From: Peptococcaceae bacterium
Lineage (GTDB): Bacteria; Bacillota; DSM-12270; Thermacetogeniales; Thermacetogeniaceae
Reading direction: 5' to 3'
Assembly: GCA_003160265.1 (NCBI GenBank)
Contig: PLQY01000050.1
Coordinates: 1 to 19,466 of the forward strand
DNA length: 19,466 nt
The position numbers and the translations under genes are program-made. The notes beneath the pieces were generated by a model. The model was not told the origin of the DNA and did not search any database. It was given only the letters and a program-made list of their open reading frames with translations. Positions 13,697-19,466 of this stretch are shown in pieces. How positions within the stretch are numbered: the first letter of the stretch is position 1; every line of letters starts with the position of its first letter.

Positions 13697-14748
13697 TCTT
13701 GCGAGGTACCGCCCTGGTGCCCGGCACCTGTGGAGAGCTGGTGCAGGGCACTTTATCAGGCAACGACTTTCTGGTCACCTGCCCGGTGAACTGGTTCAGC
13801 AGGGTGACGGTCGCCATCAATAATAGCGAATCCGGCGCTCAAAGAGGCCCGGATAGCAGTTCTCTTGATGTCATCAGACCGGATACTCTTGCCGCAAAGA
13901 AAGATGCGCCTTTGAGTGCTGGGCGGATCGTGTTTCCCGCGGAGCGCATCAAGACCGCCCGGGCAGTGCGCAAGACTCTTGACCGGGAGGGCTACCCCGG
14001 CCTGGGGGCGGTCATCGATGTGGCCTCCAGCCTGCCCATCGGCAAGGGTATGGGCAGCAGTACCGCCGACCTGTCTGCCGCCTGCTATGCTGTGGCTGCC
14101 GCTCTGAACCGGCGGCTCTCCCCGGAGGCGGTGGCGGAGATCGCTCTCTCCATCGAGCCCTCGGACGGCACCTTTGCCCCGGGGATTATCCTGATCGACC
14201 ACGTTACCGGCCGGTTCCTGGAACGGATCGGGGAACCATTCCCCCTGGGGCTGCTGGCGCTCGATTTCGGCGGGGCGGTGGACACCGTGGAGTTCCACCG
14301 GCGCTCCGATCTGGCCGAGTTGAACGCTGCCAATGAACCTGCCATCAGGCAGGCTCTGCAACTGGTGCGGGATGGATTTCGGCGCCAGAATCCTGAACGG
14401 ATCGGGGAAGGGGCTACCATGAGCGCCCTCGCCAACCAGCGAGTTCTGCCCAAGCCCCACCTGGAGGCCATCATCGACTATGTCCTGGCCCGGGGCGCCT
14501 ATGGGGTCAATGTCGCCCACAGCGGCACCGTGGTCGGGATTCTGCTGCCACCCGGCCGGGAGGCTGACGGGCAACTGATTCGGAGCTTGCGCACCCGCTT
14601 TTCAGAGGTCAGGAGCCACTATTCCCTGCGCCTCACCGGCGGGGGGCCGCGCTGCCCGGGCAAGATCAAGATCGGAAAGGAAGTTTCTCTTGGACAAGCA
14701 CCTGCATGGCGGGAACGTTGCGTCGGTGGCAGCCAGGTTCGACATTGA
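13693..14748 (+). CDS. pduX: L-threonine kinase (PduX-type, GHMP family) for cobalamin side chain
   Basis: PduX-type GHMP kinases phosphorylate free L-threonine, which CobD then decarboxylates to the aminopropanol phosphate arm of cobalamin. The protein opens with VPGTCGELVQG, a family signature, and has the GHMP ATP-binding motif PIGKGMGSSTAD at residues 115-126. A GVNVAHSGTVVGIL block and LTGGG near the C-terminus complete the fold. It is 351 residues, longer than Salmonella PduX, with about 25 residues after LTGGG that overlap the start of cobD. ATG 13693 shares ATGA with the cobS stop. A longer frame from 13582 lies within cobS. Placement directly before cobD supports threonine rather than another GHMP substrate. 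Confidence 0.9.
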   Translation: MILRGTALVPGTCGELVQGTLSGNDFLVTCPVNWFSRVTVAINNSESGAQRGPDSSSLDVIRPDTLAAKKDAPLSAGRIVFPAERIKTARAVRKTLDREGYPGLGAVIDVASSLPIGKGMGSSTADLSAACYAVAAALNRRLSPEAVAEIALSIEPSDGTFAPGIILIDHVTGRFLERIGEPFPLGLLALDFGGAVDTVEFHRRSDLAELNAANEPAIRQALQLVRDGFRRQNPERIGEGATMSALANQRVLPKPHLEAIIDYVLARGAYGVNVAHSGTVVGILLPPGREADGQLIRSLRTRFSEVRSHYSLRLTGGGPRCPGKIKIGKEVSLGQAPAWRERCVGGSQVRH

Positions 14749-15766
14749 CCCTGGGATCTTTATAGATTTCAGCGTCAACACCAATCCCCTGGGGCCGCCG
14801 GCTGAGATCGCCGGACTACTGCAGTCATCCACAGCCCTGGCCGCCGTGTACCCGGAACCTGGCTGCGGGGCGCTGCGGTCAGCCGCCGCCGCCTTTTACG
14901 GCGTCGACCCGGAGCAGGTCATCGCCGCCAACGGTGCGGTGGAACTGATCTATTTAGTGGCGCAGGTCCTGCGCCCCCGCACCGTCCTGATCCTGGGTCC
15001 AACCTTCAGGGAGTACGAGATCGCCTGCCGTCTCCAGGGCGCCTCCGTGAAGCATTTCCGTCTCCCACCCCGGCAGGACTTCCTGCCGGATCTGCCTCAG
15101 TTGATCCGGGCAACTCGGGGAGTCGACCTGGTCTGGCTCTGCAACCCCAACAACCCCACCGGCAGCCTGACGCCGCCGGGCGTCCTGCAGCCGTTTCTGG
15201 AGCATTGCCGGGCGCAGCGGATCTTTCTGGTGGTCGACGAGTCCTTCCTGCTGTTTCATCCCCGCTGGAGGCAGTTGACCTGCATCCCGGAGGCCGCGGC
15301 TGACGGTGGCGTCCTGGTGCTGCAGTCGCTGACCAAGTTCTACGGGATTCCCGGCCTGCGGATCGGCTGCGGCATCGGGAGCGCAGAGGTGATCTCGCGG
15401 TTGTCGTGCTACCAGCCTCCCTGGCACGTCAACGGCCTCGCCCAGGCTGCCGCAGAGGTGGCCTTCGAGGCCGGGGAGTATGCCTGCCGGACGGTCTCCC
15501 TGGTGCGGCGGGAGCGCCGCTTTCTGACATCCTCGCTGGCGGAACTGAGCCTGGTCAGGAAGGTCTACCCCTCGGCAGCCAACTTCCTGCTGCTGGAGTT
15601 GCAGCCGCCGGCTACCGCTCCGGGCGTGTGGGAGCAGTTGGCCCGGCGGGGGGTACTGGTGCGGGACTGCAGCAACTTTGGCTGGCTGGGGGACCGCTTC
15701 ATCCGGGTGGCGGTCAAGGACCGGGCGAGAAACATACTGCTGCTGGAGCGTCTGAAAGCGGTGTAA
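14690..15766 (+). CDS. cobD: threonine-phosphate decarboxylase CobD (PLP-dependent)
   Basis: CobD converts L-threonine O-3-phosphate to (R)-1-amino-2-propanol O-2-phosphate, the substrate of CbiB. It is a fold-type I PLP enzyme related to histidinol-phosphate aminotransferase: FSVNTNPLGPP near the N-terminus, CNPNNPTGS, VVDESFL with the PLP-pyridine aspartate, and the PLP lysine, Lys216, in SLTKFYGIPGLRIG. The 358-residue length is typical. TTG 14690 is the start; AAAGGAAG at 14676-14683 is 6 nt upstream, and the family N-terminus HGGN follows a few residues later. It overlaps the kinase gene by 59 bp in another frame, an arrangement that strongly couples the two enzymes. A 268-bp structured spacer follows. 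Confidence 0.93.
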   Translation: MDKHLHGGNVASVAARFDIDPGIFIDFSVNTNPLGPPAEIAGLLQSSTALAAVYPEPGCGALRSAAAAFYGVDPEQVIAANGAVELIYLVAQVLRPRTVLILGPTFREYEIACRLQGASVKHFRLPPRQDFLPDLPQLIRATRGVDLVWLCNPNNPTGSLTPPGVLQPFLEHCRAQRIFLVVDESFLLFHPRWRQLTCIPEAAADGGVLVLQSLTKFYGIPGLRIGCGIGSAEVISRLSCYQPPWHVNGLAQAAAEVAFEAGEYACRTVSLVRRERRFLTSSLAELSLVRKVYPSAANFLLLELQPPATAPGVWEQLARRGVLVRDCSNFGWLGDRFIRVAVKDRARNILLLERLKAV

Positions 15767-16034
15767 CTGCCCAGGTTGCCAAGGATTTAAAACAAAGTCT
15801 CTTAGCCCGAAAGTGGCCGGGTTGGCTAGCCGATCCCGCTCGCTCCCTAATGGAGAAGGTCGCTCACCGGGATCAGCCAGCCAACTATGATAGAGTCTCG
15901 TATCCTTGCCGATAAAAGCTTTATAGTGGTACCTGGAATAATTACGAGCCAGTTAATACGGTGGCAAGCCCAGAGGTAGCCATCTGTGGTGAACGTTGCC
16001 ATTATGGGATACCTACTCGGAGGTGGCGGGGCGG
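15767..16034. other. structured intergenic spacer inside the cobalamin cluster
   Basis: The 268 bp between cobD and cbiD contain an 18-bp-armed inverted repeat (15821-15885), the short palindrome ATAAA-AGC-TTTAT near 15914, and further pairing potential such as GGCAA/TTGCC with an inner CAGA/TCTG around 15963-16002. The short open frames on both strands match no family I recognise. B12 riboswitch landmarks were looked for and not found. It may be an attenuator, an mRNA processing site or a small inserted repeat element. Confidence 0.5.
15821..15885 (-). repeat. long inverted repeat with fuller pairing on the minus strand
   Basis: The arms 15821-15838 and 15868-15885 are 18 bp each and differ from perfect complementarity at two sites. 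Those sites are A-C mismatches in a plus-strand RNA but G-U pairs in a minus-strand RNA, so the minus-strand transcript could form an uninterrupted 18-bp helix. The 29-nt loop contains a further CTCC/GGAG hairpin. Confidence 0.6.
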
Positions 16035-17213
16035 ATGTTGGAGCACAAAACACAGGGGGCCGGGTACCGGCTGCATGACGGAAAGATGCTGCGCCGGGGC
16101 TACTCCACCGGAACCTGTGCCGCGGCTGCCGCCAAGGCCGCAGCGCTGGCCTTGTTAGGCCAGGCGCCGCCGGAGGTGACCGTGCGGCTGCCCGGCGGGG
16201 GCGACGCTGAGGCGGTGCTGCCGGTGGCCGGGGTGGAGCTTGAGGGAGACAGAGCGCGGGCCTGGGTGATCAAGGACGCCGGGGATGATCCGGACGTCAC
16301 CGATGGCGCCCGGATCGAGGCTACAGTTCGGTTGCAGCCCGGAGAGATTGTTATTCGTGGCGGCCGCGGCGTCGGGGTGGTCACCAAGCCGGGTCTGGCC
16401 GTGCCACCGGGTCAGCCGGCCATCAACCCGGGGCCGCTGCAGATGATCAGGGATAACCTATCGGTTGTGCTCTCTTCTGGGACCGGCGCCGAGGTGGTGA
16501 TCAGCGTTCCGGAGGGTGAACAGTTGGCTCGCCGGACGATGAACCCCCGGTTGGGAATTACCGGCGGCATCTCCATCCTGGGCACGACCGGGATCGTGGA
16601 GCCGATGTCCGAGGAGGCCTTCAAGCAGGCCCTGGTGCCCCAGCTCGAAATTGCCAGGGCGGCCGGGCAGCGGACGCTGCTGCTGACGCCGGGCCGCCGC
16701 GGGGTCAGCCTGGCGGCGGGGTTTGGGGTGCCGCAGGAGGCGGTGATCCTGATCAGCAACTTTGTCGGCTTCATGCTGGATGAGTGCGTCCGTTGCGGCT
16801 TCCGCCAGGTAGTGCTGTGGGGCCACGTGGGCAAGCTGGCCAAGGTGGCTGCCGGCTCCTTCCAGACCTACAACCGGATCGCCGACGGCAGGGCCGAGGC
16901 GGCGGCTGCCCTGGCCGCAGTCAGGGGAGCAGGGGCGGACCTGGTCAGGGCGATCCTGGACGCTCCTACCGCCGAGGCGATGGTCGGCCTGCTGCAGGAA
17001 GCCGGCCTGGACGTGGTCTGGCGTGACCTGGCCCTGCGGGCCAGCAGCCGGGCGGAGGCCTACTCCCGGGACGAACTGCAGGTGGGCACCGTCTTGTTCT
17101 CCTACAGCGGAGAGGCCGTCGGCTGGGATGAGCAGGCGGCGTCGCTGATGAGGGAGGCGGGCTGGACGCTGAAGCGGGAACTGACACGAGACTCGGAAAG
17201 ACCGGGGCTATGA
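16035..17213 (+). CDS. cbiD: cobalt-precorrin-5B C1-methyltransferase CbiD
   Basis: CbiD methylates C1 of the ring during anaerobic cobalamin synthesis, paired with ring contraction by CbiG. The marks are LRRGYSTGTCAAAAAKAA (residues 19-36), VTKPGLAVPPGQPAINPGP, RLGITGGISILGTTGIVEPM, SNFVGFMLDECVRCG and LWGHVGKLAKVAAG. Length is 392 residues, slightly above the family norm because of a short extra N-terminus. The frame opens at TTG 15996, but ATG 16035 was chosen, with GGAGG (about 16019-16023) 11 nt upstream and a further purine run nearer. It begins the ring-methylation part of the cluster and shows the early-cobalt-insertion, oxygen-independent pathway. Confidence 0.95.
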   Translation: MLEHKTQGAGYRLHDGKMLRRGYSTGTCAAAAAKAAALALLGQAPPEVTVRLPGGGDAEAVLPVAGVELEGDRARAWVIKDAGDDPDVTDGARIEATVRLQPGEIVIRGGRGVGVVTKPGLAVPPGQPAINPGPLQMIRDNLSVVLSSGTGAEVVISVPEGEQLARRTMNPRLGITGGISILGTTGIVEPMSEEAFKQALVPQLEIARAAGQRTLLLTPGRRGVSLAAGFGVPQEAVILISNFVGFMLDECVRCGFRQVVLWGHVGKLAKVAAGSFQTYNRIADGRAEAAAALAAVRGAGADLVRAILDAPTAEAMVGLLQEAGLDVVWRDLALRASSRAEAYSRDELQVGTVLFSYSGEAVGWDEQAASLMREAGWTLKRELTRDSERPGL

Positions 17214-17250
17214 TAGCCAGGAATATGAAAAAATTTAAGAAGAGTATGAT

Positions 17251-17287
17251 CGTCTGAGTCGACAGCTAGGGCAAACTCATACAGACG
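17251..17287 (+). other. possible stem-loop before cbiET
   Basis: CGTCTG (17251-17256) can pair with CAGACG (17282-17287), and the adjoining AGT with ACT (17275-17277), leaving a small bulge. It lies in the 103-bp gap between cbiD and cbiET. It has no U tract and no known motif; it could affect translation of cbiET, which has no clear ribosome binding site. Confidence 0.3.
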
Positions 17288-17316
17288 TGGAAATAGTCGA
17301 ACTTCGAACATCGAGA

Positions 17317-18687
17317 ATGGGGGTGGTGGCGCTGGCTTACCCGATAACTGTGGTGGGTGTGGGACCCGGGAGCGAGGAATATCTGCTGCCGGTTGCCAGA
17401 GAGGCGGTGCTGGCGGCGGAAGTGTTGGTGGGCGGACGCAACGCCCTGGCGCTGTTCGATTCATTGGGTAAGGAGCAGCGCCTGATCGGGCGCGACCTGG
17501 ACGGTATTTTGGAATACATCGATGACGCCAGGCAGGCCAAGCGGCTGGCGGTGCTGCTCTCGGGCGACCCCGGCTTCTACAGCCTGCTGCCCCGGCTGCG
17601 GCAGCGATTCGGCGCCGGCGGCATCAGCGTCGTCCCCGGTATCAGCTCGCTGCAACTAGCCTGCGCCCGGTTGGGGATCAAGTGGGATGACCTGAGTATT
17701 ACCAGCGTCCACGGCCGCGGCCTGGACGGCCTGGCGGACATTGCCGGGGCGGAGCGGGCGGCGGTGCTGACCGAGCCCAAATATCCTCCGGCGGCGGTCT
17801 GCCGGTACTTGCTGGAGCAGGGGAGCTGGTTCAGGCAGGCCTGGGTGCTCACCGACCTGGGGCTGCCCGGGGAAGCGATCGCTTACGGCAGCCTGGAGGT
17901 GATTGCCGGGCAGCAGGGGGTGCCCTTTGAGCGCGGCAACAGCATCCTGATCCTGCTGGGGGACGAACCGGAGCCGGGGCAGTTGCCGGTAGGCAAGACG
18001 CCTTCCGGGACGGTGGGGAATACAATCGAGGGCGCCGTTAGCGCTAGTGAAGATCTGGGCGCATATCTTGGCGTGGTCACCCCCGGCCTGCCGGACAAGC
18101 TGTTTGTGCAGGGAACGGCGGCCATGTCCCAGGAGGAAGCGCGCGCCCTGACCCTGTGCAAGGCCCGGCTGAAGCGGGGCATGGTGGTCTACGAGATTGG
18201 CGCCGGCACCGGATCGTGGACGGTGGAGGCGGCTCGCCTGGTAGCTCCGGGCACCGTCTGGGCGGTGGAGAAGAACCCCGCCGCTGCAGCCCTGGTACGG
18301 GCAAACTTGCTGAAGTTCGGCATTCCCAATGTCAGGCTGGTGGAAGGGGATGCGCCCGATGCCTGCCGCGGGTGGCCTCCGGCGGATTGCCTCCTGATCG
18401 GGGGGAGCGGCGGAAGGCTGCGGGAGATCCTGGGGTTGGCCGGCGGCCGGCTGCGGCCTGGCGGGCGGGTGGTGATCACCGCCGTCACCCCGGATACATT
18501 CAGCGGCGCCTGGCAGGTGCTGCAGGAAGGGCCATGGGAGGATCAGGATACGGTCATGATGAGCCTGGCCAGAGTCGCTTCCCGTGGGAACGCCCAGATC
18601 TGGAGCGGGGAGAACCCGGTCTTCATCCTGTCGGCCAGGCTGTCCGGCGGCATCTGTGAAATCGAAGGGAGTCCTGACGGTGCCTGA
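17317..18687 (+). CDS. cbiET: bifunctional cobalt-precorrin-7 C5- / cobalt-precorrin-6B C15-methyltransferase (CbiE-CbiT fusion, CobL-type)
   Basis: Two SAM-dependent enzymes are fused in one chain. Residues about 9-205 are CbiE, of the tetrapyrrole methylase fold: ITVVGVGPGS, LLSGDPGFYS and VVPGISSLQLACARLG. Residues about 250-440 are CbiT, a Rossmann methyltransferase that also decarboxylates the C12 acetate: GLPDKLFVQG, SAM motif EIGAGTGSWTVEAA (from Glu293) and GGSGGRLREIL. A roughly 45-residue linker joins them. ATG 17317 was chosen because the family N-terminus PITVVGVG follows at once; GTG 17287 and GTG 17326 are possible, and none has a strong ribosome binding site. The stop overlaps cbiL. 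Such fusions are known in many bacteria. Confidence 0.94.
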   Translation: MGVVALAYPITVVGVGPGSEEYLLPVAREAVLAAEVLVGGRNALALFDSLGKEQRLIGRDLDGILEYIDDARQAKRLAVLLSGDPGFYSLLPRLRQRFGAGGISVVPGISSLQLACARLGIKWDDLSITSVHGRGLDGLADIAGAERAAVLTEPKYPPAAVCRYLLEQGSWFRQAWVLTDLGLPGEAIAYGSLEVIAGQQGVPFERGNSILILLGDEPEPGQLPVGKTPSGTVGNTIEGAVSASEDLGAYLGVVTPGLPDKLFVQGTAAMSQEEARALTLCKARLKRGMVVYEIGAGTGSWTVEAARLVAPGTVWAVEKNPAAAALVRANLLKFGIPNVRLVEGDAPDACRGWPPADCLLIGGSGGRLREILGLAGGRLRPGGRVVITAVTPDTFSGAWQVLQEGPWEDQDTVMMSLARVASRGNAQIWSGENPVFILSARLSGGICEIEGSPDGA

Positions 18688-19456
18688 AACTGAACAGGGC
18701 ATAGAGGAGCGGTCAAGGGAGCGTTTGCCGGCACGACGAGGCAGACTGTATGGGATCGGGGCCGGCCCCGGAGCGGCGGACCTGCTGACATTGAGGGCGG
18801 TGCGCCTGCTGGGCGAGGTCCCGGTGGTCTTCGTGCCCCGGGGGGACACCGGCGACGAAAGCATAGCCCTCAGCATCATCAGGCCGTTTATCTCCGGCGG
18901 CCAGGAGGTGCGGGAATTGACGGCGCCCATGACCCGCGACCGCCAGGCCCGGTCGCGGGCCTGGGATGAGGCCGCCGCCCAGGTCCTGGCCGTGCTGGAT
19001 TCCGGGCGGGACGCCGCCTTTCTCACACTGGGCGACAGCACGCTCTACAGCACTTTTTTCTACCTTCTGGAGGCCCTGCACCGGCAGCAGCCGGACATAG
19101 AAGTGGTGACGGTGCCGGGCATTACCTCTTTCAGCGCTGCGGCGTCACTGCTGGGCCGGGCCTTGACGATGGGGCAGGAGGGCCTGGCAGTGGTGCCGGC
19201 CACCCGTGGTGTCGATTATCTGCGGCAGGTGTTGTCCACCTTCGAGAATGTGGTGCTGCTCAAGGTGGCGCCGGTGTTGGCGGAGGTGCAGGCGCTGCTG
19301 GCAGAGCTGGGTCGCCTCGATGACGCCGCCTACGTCTGCCGGTGCGGCATGGCCGGCCAGGTCATCAAGGACTCCCTGGCGGGAGCTGGGGAACTGCCCG
19401 CTGATTATTACTCGCTGATCCTGGTGCGCCATGGCGGCCGTTCAACTGGGTCTTAG
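18680..19456 (+). CDS. cbiL: cobalt-precorrin-2 C20-methyltransferase CbiL
   Basis: CbiL transfers a methyl group from SAM to C20 of cobalt-factor II/precorrin-2, an early step of the ring pathway. The tetrapyrrole methylase fold is recognised by LYGIGAGPGAADLLTLRAVRLL near residues 23-44, FLTLGDSTLYSTFFYLLEAL and TVPGITSFSAAASLLG. The 258-residue chain is complete but has about 20 more N-terminal residues than usual. GTG 18680 was chosen because GAAGGGAG (18664-18671) is 8 nt upstream; it overlaps the cbiET stop by 8 bp, so translation is coupled. CobI, the late-insertion homologue, is similar, but cbiD and cbiT nearby favour the anaerobic enzyme. Further ring genes are probably just beyond the window. 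Confidence 0.93.
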   Translation: MPETEQGIEERSRERLPARRGRLYGIGAGPGAADLLTLRAVRLLGEVPVVFVPRGDTGDESIALSIIRPFISGGQEVRELTAPMTRDRQARSRAWDEAAAQVLAVLDSGRDAAFLTLGDSTLYSTFFYLLEALHRQQPDIEVVTVPGITSFSAAASLLGRALTMGQEGLAVVPATRGVDYLRQVLSTFENVVLLKVAPVLAEVQALLAELGRLDDAAYVCRCGMAGQVIKDSLAGAGELPADYYSLILVRHGGRSTGS

Positions 19457-19466
19457 CTTCAGTGGG

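Noticed and set aside
15847..16053. Minus-strand 68-codon frame in the cobD-cbiD spacer
   Set aside because: It crosses the hairpin and the cbiD ribosome binding site, lacks a recognisable product, and the spacer is better described as structured non-coding DNA.
17656..19041. Minus-strand 461-codon frame opposite cbiET and cbiL
   Set aside because: It is proline-, arginine- and alanine-rich with no family motif and runs antisense to two clear methyltransferase genes.
1..19466. CRISPR arrays, tRNA or rRNA genes, transposases
   Set aside because: Both strands were read for regular repeats, tRNA-like cloverleaf ends and transposase motifs; none was seen.

Overview
This window looks like chromosome from a GC-rich anaerobic Gram-positive bacterium, most plausibly a Clostridia member of the Peptococcaceae/Desulfotomaculum/Moorella kind. 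That placement is an inference. It rests on the early-cobalt-insertion (anaerobic) cobalamin genes cbiD, cbiET and cbiL, the threonine kinase type of cobinamide side-chain synthesis, an M-box riboswitch, FdhD, a [NiFe]-hydrogenase maturation protease and LarE. No ribosomal or other phylogenetic marker is present.

Left block (1-4527, + strand): the 3' part of a hydrogenase maturation protease gene, then a tight run of a GT28/MGDG-synthase-like glycosyltransferase, fdhD, mnmA and larE. The last three all handle activated sulfur: sulfuration of the formate dehydrogenase cofactor, tRNA 2-thiouridine, and sacrificial sulfur donation by an LarE-type protein. With the hydrogenase protease they suggest a metalloenzyme-maturation neighbourhood.

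Magnesium block (4628-7694, - strand): the highlight of the window. A promoter drives a leader that carries a convincing M-box (ykoK) Mg2+ riboswitch aptamer and a textbook intrinsic terminator. The leader is followed by a soluble, pore-less MgtE-type protein (PRC-barrel-like N-terminus, MgtE_N superhelix, two CBS domains, no membrane segments). This gene is translationally coupled (GTGA overlap) to an NRAMP-family transporter whose metal-binding motifs are not canonical: DNDAGG replaces DPGN, and APW replaces MPH. One or two terminators close the transcript. The reading offered is a Mg2+-sensing domain and a separate Mg2+-permeating NRAMP-related pore made from one Mg2+-repressed operon.

Accessory block (about 7700-9810, + strand): an AT-rich Uma2-family gene with its own promoter, a UPF0158 gene, a small helical protein coupled to what looks like the truncated first 26 codons of a nucleotidyltransferase-like partner, and a coiled-coil protein with a C-terminal CxxC. 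Composition and decay suggest acquired DNA. A membrane protein of the flippase/LPG-synthase-TM family follows (about 10056-11096), with an unusual lack of a canonical start codon behind its ribosome binding site.

Cobalamin block (11158-19456, + strand): a promoter and structured leader, then cobU, cbiB, cobS, a pduX-like L-threonine kinase and cobD (lower-ligand and aminopropanol-arm assembly). A 268-bp spacer with a long hairpin follows, then cbiD, a cbiE-cbiT fusion and cbiL (corrin-ring methylations). I see no B12 riboswitch at either candidate leader. The remaining ring genes (cbiF, G, H, J, C, A, P) are not in the window and may lie downstream.
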